Positions 47,505-57,066 of a DNA stretch of 64,000 bases are shown piece after piece. The translations under genes were made by a program, and so were the position numbers. Every line of letters begins with the position of its first letter. Position 1 is the first letter of the stretch. The notes under the pieces are model-generated. The model was not told the origin of the DNA, ran no database searches, and worked only from the letters and a program-made list of their open reading frames with translations. This DNA comes from Solanum dulcamara (taxonomy: Eukaryota > Streptophyta > Magnoliopsida > Solanales > Solanaceae), in assembly GCF_947179165.1 (NCBI RefSeq), contig NC_077242.1, forward strand, positions 44,137,097 to 44,201,096. The letters run 5' to 3'.

Positions 47505-47832
47505 CACCGATTGCACGTGTGGGTGGAATTGAACACTAAATCCTATTTAAGTTTCACTCTCTTCATTAAACTCCAAATCAATTTGTTGAAGCAATTTTTT
47601 TGGTCCATTCAAATTACTTTATTAATTTGTTATTGTAGGGTTAGGGTTAGATTATTCTGTAAAAGATTATGATGTTTGGATTAGGAATCATAATTTTTTC
47701 TATGTATCTTTAATGATTTGGTTTTGTTTGTGTTTGATCTTTAATCAAACCTAAGCCTTGCATGAAATTAATCAAAATCGAGGGTCGTGCATGTATTAAT
47801 AGGTTATGAAGCCCTTCACGGATCGTGGGGGT
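47505..47832 (+). other. Flank between elements D and E1, possibly part of another Athila-like LTR
   Basis: Non-coding, AT-rich. It contains the short word GGGTTAGGGTTAG near 47638. Together with 50813-51199 it forms the site into which E1 inserted: CACGGATCGTGGGGGT before and GATGTCCATTACCC after. I cannot assign it to a family with confidence. Confidence 0.4.
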
Positions 47833-50812
47833 TATAATGACCCTCTAGGTCATTTTTGCCTTAATGGATTCTTTTCATCATTTAGATAATTCTTATAGAA
47901 ATCTAAAGTCATTTATGATTTACTGGCACTAAATATTCAGTTGATTGGGTTCGTTTGGGCTTTAGGGTTGTTTTCTTATTTTGGAACTTTTCAAAATTTA
48001 AAAGTTAATTTCGTTCATAATGTTAGATAAACAACCTCATAAAGGAATTCTGATGATTCTTTGAGATTTGAAACGACCAAATTAGGCTATCAAAATGGTC
48101 AGCATGAGTATCGAGGCATTCAATGCGAGGTTGGGGACATTTGGCATTTTAGCCTTTGAAATTTAACCTAAGGTTGGCTTCAGTCAACATTCTTGTAAAT
48201 CATGCTCGGATGAAAATTATGTCTGTGCAGTTAGTTTTGGTCCATACAGTTTGATCTAGAATAACCCTTCATTCACTTTTTGAGACTTTCGATCTAATCC
48301 CGAGGCTCATTGTGGAATTTAGCTAAAAAAGGTATTTGGGTATGAGACCTAATTTTCATTAAAATAAACTTGTATAGGAGTTTTGAATTTTCTATTGAGT
48401 TCAGAATGTCAAATTTAGTTGGGTAGAATATCTTATTTTCAATCATGGGATTCCAAATAAATACCAGCACCCCGTTGGAGAGTTGGACAATGCCAAAATC
48501 TCATGTTGCAGCAGTGCTAGTGCAGGGAGATTTGTTCTCCGCATTTGTGGAGTGGAGACTCTTTGGTCTGTGTGTTCGTGGGCTATCAGCCATATTCGTG
48601 GAGCTCTGTTGGCTCCTTTTCCTCATTTGCCTGTCAGGCTCCTCTTTCACAGGTCAGACTCCTTGTTCACAGGCTACTATGGATGTGCACACGAAGAGTA
48701 AATCCCTGGTCTTTTAATTAAAGACCAAGGACGAGCTCAACACACTTCTTATATTTCAAAACTCGATTTTGGGTGCTATACAAGCCCAATTTGGGTGATT
48801 TTAAGTCATGTGGGTTTTTAATTGTTGTGGCTATGTGGGTTATGATCGAAAAGTGTTGGGGAGGATTCATTAGAGGTAAATTCTTGTTTTTAGCTGTTGT
48901 CCCATAGTTTTAATGGTGTTTAATTATTGAATTTCTTGCATGTTCATGTTTAGGCTGTTCCTAGTCTCGAATTTTGTTCCATTTTGGAACACAAGTTTGG
49001 GGAGACATTTAGGACCTTTTTACTAAGTAAAATCTGAAATTACTAGAGCGGGTCCCATATTTCCCTTTTTGTCTCTGAAATTGGTCCATCTCTAATTTTT
49101 AGTAATTTTTGTGTCAAAATGACCGTATTGATGTTGTGTACCTATTTTTGGTAGAGTGGTAGCGTTCGTAGGCCATTTGGAAGGGGAAAGGTACGGTTCT
49201 TTGATTTTGGAATATGCGTGATCAGCCTACACATAAGCTACAACTTCCTTCTTTTTAGATTGAGCTTGAGAATGTGAATGTTTGTTGATTAGTTGGAATT
49301 TGGGTTGGGTAGCTATTAACTTATATTTTAGGCCTATTTTTGGAATTTATCGGGAAATTGTGAGCATATTACTTTCCTTTATTGATCATCCATGCCTTGT
49401 GATATAGTTGAATACTTGGTTTTTTGTTTATTTAGAGCATGTTTGGCCTTAGTCTAGGTTTGACTAGTGCTTGCCTTAGAAATACATAATTCAAACCCGA
49501 TAGGCCTTAATTTTAGCCCGACATCGGTTTGGCCTGCTTAGATCCTTGTAGACTGGTGTAGTAGACTTAAGTTTGATAGTTTGGGCCTTATCTAGGTGGT
49601 ACACTTGCTCTGACGATATTCTATATGTATTTCCCCAATTCTGCGGCTTTATGAGTTTTGATAGGACACTGGGTTATGTTCTGCGATTTGAGATTTGTTT
49701 GGGGTTCAAGTAAGATGGGTTAATTTATTGGCTAGATATGGACGACATTCCACGGAGACTAGTGACTATTGACCATTCAGAGCACTTGCAGTAGCTATAT
49801 TGGTACTTTTGTCAGGCATCTAGATTTAAGCTCTGGCCTCGACCACATTGACACTTTTGTAGAGCATCTAGTTACAGGTACGACCTCTATCATTTAGATC
49901 CTTACAAAGAGCATACGATTTAAGGTCAAGCCTCAGTTACCTGATACTTTTGATCGGTTACTTTGGTACTTTTGGTGAGCATTTGGTTAGAGGTATGGCC
50001 TCTGTTCTGTCAGATTCTATTAGTTCGTTTGAGGTTCTGGTTTTACATTTTCTGATTTTAGGTTCTCAGATTTAGCTCTTGGCAGTTATAGCTATTCTAT
50101 GTACTCATTGGGCTTATAGGGGTCCATTCATGTTTTATGTAAACTTGTACACAAGTGAACCTTCTAGGCTTATGGGGGCCTAATTATGCGTATTTAGCTT
50201 GTAGATTACTTTTGTTAGGGTCGTTTCCACACTTATGTGCATTTGATTACTTTACTTTAGACTTTCATTCCTTATCTTTGTTTTGTTCTATTCCTTCTTT
50301 TCATATTGCTTTTACTTTTCAAGCTTAGTCTGCCTATGATGCCTACTAGGTACATGTTGTCTTGGTACTCAACTATACTCTGTATCTATTTTCACGATGC
50401 ATGTATGAGCACCAGTGGCCTACGATGATTCGAGCTTGCAATAGTCTAATTTGGAGATGAGGATGATCAATTGGCATTTTGTATTGTTTCAGTCTCCATC
50501 TGTATATATATTTAACTAGTCTTTTGTTTTTGAGACAAGTCTTATTTTTGTGGTCCACTTTTGGGACTTGTACTCTTTTATTTAGTTATATCTATACTTG
50601 TGATTTCTAGGTTCTAGGAGGGTTCATTTTGTATATATATTGTGGCATGTTTTCACCTATCTATCTTGTTTATCCTGTATATCTTTGAACTGCTTATTCT
50701 TGTTTAGTTTCTACCCTTAAACCTATTACTTGTTAATACGGGTTAAAGGTTGACTTACCTATGGATGGATTATAGTAGGTGCCATCATAACTCGAGAAAT
50801 CAGGTTGTGACA
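47833..50812 (+). mobile_element. E1: solo LTR of the E family (2980 bp)
   Basis: Starts TATAATGACCCTCTAGG (first G mutated) and ends GGTTGTGACA. It matches the LTRs of element E (51919-58196 without F, and 63316-64000) at both ends and in the upstream third. Flanking 5-mers GGGGT and GATGT agree at 3 of 5 positions. The region 48530-48680 (words such as TTCGTGG and TTCACAGG) and the degenerate repeats at 49801-50010 differ from the same places in the E 5' LTR. No gag or pol is attached. Confidence 0.82.
49801..50010. repeat. Degenerate tandem repeats of about 48 bp in E1
   Basis: Four loosely repeated units built on TTGGTACTTTTGT…GAGCAT and GGTATGGCCTCTGTT, with uneven lengths. They occupy the place where the E 5' LTR has an unrelated 55-bp array. 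Confidence 0.65.
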
Positions 50813-51204
50813 GATGTCCATTACCCATCCATGAGAAAAACTTTGTACAAGTGTCAGCTCACGAGCTACTTTATAGAGCGTGGAACTCTTCATGGCCCAT
50901 GAAGTGACACATGACATAAAACTTGAACAAAATTTTTCTATACACCTATTCACGGAACCTTTTCATTGACCGTATAAACTTTAACAGTCTTTGAATTTCA
51001 TAATAAAAAAATGAAAAATAACAAAAAAATTTTGAACTTCTAGATTAAATATCAGTTCTTACTGATATATTAAGTGAAAATATTCTTAAGAGAAACTGTC
51101 ACTTTTGTAAATGTATTACATATGGGAAGTCTGAGTACCCGTTAGTGTCATTATTTCATAATTATAGTTATGTTTCTGAATTTTAACAAATCCTCCACAG
51201 GTAT
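50813..51204 (+). other. Flank right of E1, non-coding
   Basis: AT-rich, with an A-rich run near 51003-51035. It contains CATGGCCCATGAAGTGACAC, a word type found in LTRs of related elements. No gene or RNA seen. Confidence 0.4.
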
Positions 51205-51918
51205 AATGGGTAAGCCAAGGCGCAAATCGGTACCACACCATGATCCTTAAAAGTCCCAACTCCATGACTCTTTATCTAAATCACCTGATGATCAAATTGA
51301 TGTCAAGTCGAGAGGTGAGACATCCAATGGGTCTGAAGTTCATTGTATTATGATAGTTTCTCCACATCTACCTCATATTACTAGGTACAAAGCTGAGAGA
51401 AAAACCATAACCACTCCTTCCTAGTCCGAAGAGGAGAGAGATGGTTAGGGTATTGAAGATGGCTCCTACAATGACAATAATAATGAGGAGGAGTCTGGGT
51501 CTGGAAGTGATGAGAAGTTTGGGGAGAATGAAAATGCCTCTAAGGATGTTAAAAGTGCTGAAGGGGTAAGGAGAAAACATCCACCAAATGTAGTGATAAT
51601 GAGGATGAGAGCGAAGATAGCATTGAATAGTTTTCCATCGAGAGAGAAAATTCTTTGATTGCTCGCAGCCTCTTGATTAATCTTCTTCAAAATAGGCGGT
51701 ATGTACCTGGGTAGAGGAAGATTTTTGATAAAAGTATGTCCAAAAAGTCTAGAGGTATGGAAAAAAAAGAAATTGTACTAGAAGTTTCAGTCATCGCTGA
51801 CAATCTTATGATGATGCCCGAGATTAAAGATATGTTTGACTGGCACTAGTTTGAGTGGATTACCCGACCTCAGGGGTATTATGTTGAGCAGCTCATATGA
51901 GAGTTCTATGTCACATAT
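51205..51918 (+). pseudogene. Plus-strand Athila-like third-ORF fragment, cut by element E
   Basis: Opens at ATG 51208 with MGKPRRKSVPHHDP, then an acidic Ser/Glu/Asp-rich stretch (EEESGSGSDEKFGENENAS near 51489-51545). The conserved part follows, RYVPG near 51700 and MPEIKDMFDWH, then FEWITRPQGYYVEQLI, EFYVTY near 51814-51918. Stops and frameshifts break it. The sequence ends exactly where the LTR of E begins. The basic start, acidic linker and motif order resemble the third ORF of Athila-type elements, the same family as 37761-39990 but on the opposite strand, so it comes from another element. Confidence 0.6.
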
Positions 51919-52599
51919 CGTAATGACCCTCTAAGTTATTTTTGGAAAAAATCATTCATTTCATCATTTAGAGCATTGTTGTAGCGACCCTAGTTCATTT
52001 ATGATTTGTTGGCATGGACTCACCGATTGTCTGGTCATTCATTTGGGTTTTAGGCCCGTTTCCTTATTTTATAGCCTTTATAACTTGAAAAGTTGACTTT
52101 GGTCATAACTTTAGGAAAATAACCTCAGAAAGGAATTCTAATGCATTCATCAACTCCAAAATGGCCGAATTAGGTTGGTTGTGTGGTTGGCATGAGTACC
52201 GAGGTAATCGCTATGAGTTTGAGGCTAAATGGCGCTTTTACCTTTGAAACTTAGCCTATGGTTGACTTTGGTCAACATTCTCAGAAAATATGCTCGAATG
52301 AAAATTCTAATAGTGTGTTTAGCTCTAGAATATTGAGTTTGGTCTAGAGCGACACTTTGTTCGCTTTTCGAGGCTTTTGGTCTAATCTCGAGGCCCATTG
52401 TTGAAATAGGCTAAAATAGGCACTTAGGTATGGGACCTACTTTTCATTAAAATATGGGAATTTCAAATGCACTATTATTTCTGAAATATCAAATTTAATA
52501 GGGTAGTATATCTCATTTGCACGTATGGGGTTCCATATAAATATCAAGCACCCCTTCAATGGAATTGGCATGCTAAGCTCATTTTTGCACCAGCTAGTT

Positions 52600-52790
52600 T
52601 TGGTGCAGTCGTTAAAGTGACTACTGGTCTCTAAAGTGAGTGCCTGTCCAAGAGCTCGCTAAAGTGACCAGCCCTCTTGGGAGGGTGTCGCTTAAGTGAA
52701 AAAATTGTCGCTAAGGTGACCTAGTATCGCTAAAGCGATGCTCGCCTCTTTGAGGTGGTCGCTTAAGAGACCAACAGGTTTTGCTTTTGT
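52600..52790. repeat. Block of reiterated TCGCTTAAGTGACC-type words in the E LTR
   Basis: At least six variants of (G)TCGCT(T/A)AAGTGA(CC) in about 190 bp, including the perfect palindromic ATCGCT AA AGCGAT near 52726-52739. Variants pair with each other on opposite strands. Confidence 0.8.
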
Positions 52791-52935
52791 CACACCTGAG
52801 GCCTGTTTAGTCCAAATTTCTAGCTTTGATCTCTCACTTTAAACTTCATTTTCTCCTTTAATTCTTGGGTGATTCAAAAGGCTAAATTGTGTAGATGTTC
52901 AGGGGGAACCTAGTGGTACGTTAAGAATTAGGAGC

Positions 52936-52939
52936 TGAG
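52936..52939. repeat. Target site duplication of element F, left copy (TGAG)
   Basis: Repeated at 56157-56160. Only four bases match, one fewer than usual for Ty3/gypsy. Confidence 0.75.
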
Positions 52940-53003
52940 TGTCATAACCCGCCACTTTATCATGAAGATGGGGGAAAGATCTAGAGTCTTAGAGAGGTTA
53001 ATA

Positions 53004-53155
53004 GAAGGCTCTAGAATGTCCAAGAGAATTCTAGAAGAAGGTAGAAGAACCTAGAGTCTTGGAGAGGTTAGTGGAAAACTCTAGATTCTTACAGAAGCTT
53101 GTAGAGAAGTCTTGAAAGACTTGGAATTCTCTAGAGTGTGTGGAGAGTTCTAGAG
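53004..53155 (+). promoter_or_regulatory. Cluster of five heat-shock-element-like motifs in the F 5' LTR
   Basis: Five 13-bp motifs of form GARnnYTCtaGAN: 53004-53016 GAAGGCTCTAGAA, 53024-53036 GAGAATTCTAGAA, 53074-53086 GAAAACTCTAGAT, 53124-53136 GAATTCTCTAGAG, 53143-53155 GAGAGTTCTAGAG. Heat-shock factors bind alternating nGAAn units spaced 5 bp apart, with the trimer nGAAnnTTCnnGAAn as consensus. Each motif keeps this 5-bp register with one to three changes, and between 53004 and 53056 the GA-rich units continue in register. The cluster lies 73-224 bp upstream of the TATA box, as in heat-activated plant elements such as ONSEN. Binding is inference. Confidence 0.6.
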
Positions 53156-53227
53156 TAGGGACTTCTTTGTAAATATGGAAGGACTTGTATAGTAAATTTT
53201 ATTTACACTTAAGCCCCTTAGGAGTAG

Positions 53228-53235
53228 TATAAATA
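53228..53235 (+). promoter_or_regulatory. TATA box of the F 5' LTR
   Basis: TATAAATA followed by GAGGGGG, a textbook plant TATA box. Transcription would start near 53260, and about 195 bp of R-U5 would remain before the primer site. The 3' LTR has the same box at 55928-55935. Confidence 0.8.
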
Positions 53236-53459
53236 GAGGGGGCATTCATTTGTAGAAGATCATCAAGCAATCAAGCATTCTTCCAAAGTAATACAAAAGC
53301 CTTCTTCATAAAAGCTCTCTTGTCTTTCTTACTATTTAACATTCCCTTTGCGATCTAGTCTTAAAGGCTTACTTGAGCTTACAAGATCGTGAAAGATTCG
53401 TGAGTAAGTTGTCAAGTGCCGCACGGAGGTCTTAGTTGAAGTCTAAGTCCGTGACAATG

Positions 53460-53471
53460 TGGTATCAGAGC
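53460..53471 (+). other. Element F primer binding site (tRNA-iMet)
   Basis: TGGTATCAGAGC, no mismatch to the usual site, three bases after the LTR. Confidence 0.92.
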
Positions 53472-53489
53472 GAGGTTCGACTAAGGGAT

Positions 53490-54785
53490 ATGGAAAGTGA
53501 GGGATACATCAACGCCACTACCGCTACCAACATCAAGCAAGATGTTGGAAGGAAGCACCGCAAGGGAAAGAAAAACTCTAAGAGAAATGAGGAGGTGCCG
53601 CTTGAGCCTACACCAAGCGAGGCCCTAACATCCTACTCACCCTAGGCCACTGAGGTGAGTGATGATGAGCGAGGCGAGGAGTCTGTGGACGTCACGCCCG
53701 GCATGGAGTGGATTACAAGGGTAGATGCTGCCAGGCAAGAAGTGGAGATATTAGGCAAGCACTTGAACAAGATCGATGGCAAGTTCAAGTCTCTAGAGGA
53801 GTTCACCCTTGAGGAGAACGACAACATCCGTAAGGAGTTGGAGGTGCACAAGGCTGCCGAGTACGAGGTGAAGGAGGTGATCACTTCCTTGGAGTGTCGG
53901 CTCATGGACGCGCTAAGCATGATGGAGACCATGAAGGCCGAGATGGCAGCACTCAAAGGAGACATAGATGCTGGGAGATGCATGACATCCAGTGCGGATC
54001 GAGAGGCCAAGATTGAGGCTCCCAAGCCACCAATGTTCAAAGGTGCCCGTGATGCACAAGAGGTGGAGAACTTCCTTTGGCACTTGGAGAATTACTTCAA
54101 GTGTAACAAAGTGAAGAGCGACGAGACGAGGATCAACACGGCCGTGCTATACCTCTCAGAGATGGCCATGTTGTGGTGGAAGCGCAAGGAGTTCGAGATC
54201 AGGAAGGGTCTATGCACCATCAACACCTGGGAGCAGTTCCGGAATGAGTTCAAGAAGGCCTTCTTCCCCAACAATGTCATCTATGAGGCCAAATGCAAGT
54301 TTTGGGAATTGAAGCAAATGGGTAGCATATGGGCCTATGTGAAGGAGTTCACTACTCTCACACTTCAGATTCCCAACCTCACGGATGAAGACATGCTCTT
54401 CCACTTCATGGATGGACTACAGAGTTGGGCCAAGACAGAGTTGGAGCGTCGCCAAGTCAGCACCATCGATGAAGCCATCACACAAGCCAAAGCTTTGACA
54501 GACTTCAGGCATGACAAGCATGACCGAGGAAGAGGAGACGAGATGAGAGGTAGTCATGACCAAGGTGGTGGAAATTGTGAAGAGAAACAACCTCATACCA
54601 AAAACTACGACAACCATAAGTCCGATAGTAAAAAGGCTGGACGAGAAGGCGATGCCGACAGAAAGGCACAGAATGCGAAGGGGAATGGATGCTACATATG
54701 CGGAGGGTCGCATGGCTATGCAAGGTGTCCTGAACTGAAGAACCTTGGTGCCATACTACGGGAATGGAAAGGGAAAGATGCATAA
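53490..54785 (+). CDS. gag: Element F Gag (one in-frame TAG near the start)
   Basis: Structural protein of the particle. I take ATG 53490 as the original start; an in-frame TAG at 53643-53645 interrupts after 51 codons. The frame is then open to TAA 54783-54785, and the first ATG after the TAG is at 53703. Residues after 53703 form a heptad-rich stretch suggesting a coiled coil (about 53730-53970). The gag core follows: PPMFKGARDAQEVENFLWHL (54030-54090), LSEMAMLWWKRK (54150-54190), TWEQFRNEFKKAFFP (54226-54270), and FTTLTLQIPNLTDEDMLFHF (54347-54410). A charged linker ends in a knuckle CYICGGSHGYARC (54690-54730) with three residues between the second Cys and the His, one fewer than the usual CX2CX4HX4C. 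The frame continues into protease. The best preserved coding sequence in the window. Confidence 0.88.
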
Positions 54786-55450
54786 GGGCAAGAGCAAGGT
54801 TCAGACACAACACAATTGGGCCTGATTGGACTATGCGGAGCTATCGCAAAGCAATCAGGAAAGCTGAAGGAGTACGGCGCACAATATGTAGACATCATGA
54901 TCAATGGATGACCCGCTCGTGCAATGGTTGACACAGGTGCAGAGGCCAATATAATGACCAAGTCAGCAGCTATGAAGTTGGGGCTAAGTTATAGTCCAAG
55001 TGATGCCTGCCTCAGGATGGTTAATGCACCCCTTACACCTGTGTGCGGAGTCGCTCAAAGAGTAGACATCACATTGGGCAAGTGGCGAGGTAACACCAAC
55101 TTTACCGTCGCTCCCTTAGATATCTTTGATATCGTCCTTGGGCAGGAGTTCTTCCAAGGATGCCATACGGTGATCGACCCCTACCTCCAACAACTCGTGG
55201 TTATGGAGCAAGAGGGATCATGTATGGTGCCCCTAGTCAAGGTGCCGAAGACGGAAGGACCAACCCAACTTTCGGCCATACAGCTTGAGAAGGGCCTAGA
55301 GGAGGGAATACCGACGTTCATAGACACCATTGTGAGTTTGAGTGAAGACAATGGTGCTAGAGAGGCATTGCCACCTTGCATGAAGAAGGGCGTGATGCCG
55401 AAGAAGTTGCCAAGACACTTGCCTGTAAAGTCCCAGAAAGATCGGAGGCC
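54786..55450 (+). CDS. Element F aspartic protease, same frame as Gag
   Basis: In frame with Gag after TAA 54783-54785; a second in-frame stop (TGA) lies near 54909, then the frame is open from ATG 54924. The active site is MVDTGAEANIMTKSA (54924-54968) with the D-T-G triad. Hydrophobic strands follow, and FDIVLGQEFF near 55122-55152 is the second conserved pepsin-like motif. The protease would cut Gag and itself. The domain ends near 55240. The next 200 bp run toward the place where RT should begin (MKKGVMPKKLPRHLP near 55380-55425) and there the element jumps to a different, frame-shifted tail. A stop-codon readthrough arrangement, or simple decay, could explain the stops. Confidence 0.82.
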
Positions 55451-55627
55451 AGTGTTGACTGAACTAAGCAGGAATATGGACAACAGGCCACTGTCATTTT
55501 CCTCGTCCACTAGAAGGGACAATCTCTGGAAGAGGCCACATAAGAATGGCATGAAGACTTGTGGCAGTTTCAAGACTAAGTCCGGAGGCTTTTATAGCAG
55601 CAGTGCACCGAGGTCGTCGCCATATCA
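55451..55627 (+). pseudogene. Element F remnant of the chromovirus pol tail
   Basis: In a frame different from the protease, 55532-55579 reads EAT-stop-EWHEDLWQFQD-stop, like the end of a chromodomain (EATWE…LWQF in intact relatives). So RT, RNase H and integrase were removed by one deletion between about 55450 and this tail. The rest of the stretch is untranslatable. Confidence 0.6.
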
Positions 55628-55639
55628 GGTGGGGGAGAG
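55628..55639 (+). other. Element F polypurine tract
   Basis: GGTGGGGGAGAG, uninterrupted apart from one T, directly before the 3' LTR. Confidence 0.88.
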
Positions 55640-56156
55640 TGTCATAACCCGCCACTTTATCATGAAGATGGGGGAAAGATCTAGAGTCTTAGAGAGGTTA
55701 ATAGAAGGCTCTAGAATGTCCAAGAGAATTCTACAAGAAGGTAGAAGAACCTAGAGTCTTGGAGAGGTTAGTGGAAAACTCTAGATTCTTACAGAAGCTT
55801 GTAGAGAAGTCTTGAAAGACTTGGAATTCTCTAGAGTGTGTGGAGAGTTCTAGAGTAGGGACTTCTTTGTAAATATGGAAGAACTTGTATAGTAAATTTT
55901 ATTTACACTTAAGCCCCTTAGGAGTAGTATAAATAGAGGGGGCATTCATTTGTAGAAGATTATCAAGCAATCAAGCATTCTTCCAAAGTAATACAAAAGC
56001 CTTCTTCATAAAAGCTCTCTTGTCTTTCTTACTATTTAACATTCCCTTTGCGATCTAGTCTTAAAGGCTTACTTGAGCTTACAAGATCGTGAAAGATTCG
56101 TGAGTAAGTTGTCAAGTGCCGCACGGAGGTCTTAATTGAAGTCTAAGTCCGTGACA
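55640..56156 (+). repeat. Element F 3' LTR (517 bp)
   Basis: Same ends and length as the 5' copy with four substitutions. C55734 replaces a G inside the best heat-shock-element-like motif (TTCTAGAA becomes TTCTACAA). Confidence 0.97.
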
Positions 56157-56160
56157 TGAG
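56157..56160. repeat. Target site duplication of element F, right copy (TGAG)
   Basis: Copy of 52936-52939. The uninterrupted E LTR would read GGAGCTGAGGCTTC here. Confidence 0.75.
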
Positions 56161-57066
56161 GCTTCATTTGATGTAATTTCCCTTTTTTGCTACATTCTAG
56201 TGTTCTTGGTCTATGTACTTGATCATGAATGCATGAATGGCTGGAGTCTGTTTTAGTGTGAATTGGGTTCCTTTTTTGAACTTGAGGTGGGGTTAGTAGT
56301 TGGAACCTATTCTCGGAGTCAATTTAATGATCAAAATTAGTCCTCTCCGAATTTGATAATTTTAGTGTCATAATGACCATATTAATATTATGATTCTATT
56401 ATTGATGGCGTGGTAGCATTCGAAGGCCACTCGAAAAGGAAAGGCTCTACTTCCATGAGTTGAAGAAAGCGCAGTCGGCATACAAGTAGGCTATAATTTC
56501 CCCCTTATGAGGCTGAGCATGTTTAGGCCTTTGTACATTAAATTGTAGGAGTATGGAAGGGGTTTAGGTATCGTGCATGCTAAATTCCTAGAATTAACAT
56601 CCTAGGCTCTATTTTGGGAAATTATTAGACTGTATAAGCATGAATCCTGTTATTGTTGATCGTCCATATCTTTTGATGTATGTTGTGCTAGGTTATATGT
56701 TAGGAAACATGTTCGGCCTTTGTCTAGGCATATACTAGTATTGCCTTAAACTTGCGCAATTTTGGTGCCGTTGGGCCTTAGAACTTCTATGATGTTGTTA
56801 CAGACGGTTAGCTCTCTGTAGACTAATACAGTAGACTTAAGTCTGATAGTTTGAGCTTTAGCTAGGAAGTAACACAACTTGTGACCTTACCTCCATAATG
56901 CCCTATTCTCTAATCGGTCCTATATCGCTTGGTTCTTTATCCTGGGAGTCTTCATGATGATTTTGGTTGTATATGGTTTGGCATAGAGTGAGGTATTGAT
57001 GACACTCAGTTTGGGGGTACTCCCTATGATGCTCGGTTTGTTGCTGATTATAATTTGGTTCAACCC

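Larger units (their letters stand above)
52940..53456 (+). repeat. Element F 5' LTR (517 bp)
   Basis: TGTCATAACCC … GTCCGTGACA. Differences from the 3' LTR: G53034/C55734, G53182/A55882, C53261/T55961, G53435/A56135, no indels. U3 holds a dense set of heat-shock-element-like motifs, and a TATA box is at 53228. Confidence 0.97.
52940..56156 (+). mobile_element. Element F: young Gag-protease chromovirus derivative (3217 bp)
   Basis: Two 517-bp LTRs (52940-53456 and 55640-56156) that differ at four positions, flanked by TGAG (52936-52939 and 56157-56160). A primer site (53460-53471) matches TGGTATCAGAGC exactly, and the purine tract GGTGGGGGAGAG ends at the 3' LTR. The interior encodes Gag and an aspartic protease in one frame; RT, RNase H and integrase are absent. 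A chromodomain-like remnant lies before the 3' LTR. This is the layout of non-autonomous Gag-only LTR elements (TR-GAG type), here with protease kept. It needs RT and integrase from another element. By base composition and preservation it is far younger than its surroundings. Confidence 0.93.

Noticed and set aside
47636..47650. GGGTTAGGGTTAG, telomere-like
   Set aside because: Two units only, and plant telomeres are TTTAGGG repeats. Too short to mean anything.
48445..48717. 90-aa frame in E1
   Set aside because: Lies in the repeated-word block of a solo LTR, overlaps another frame, and has no counterpart in the E LTR.
53642..54040. 132-aa minus-strand frame opposite F gag
   Set aside because: Shadow of the gag coding strand.
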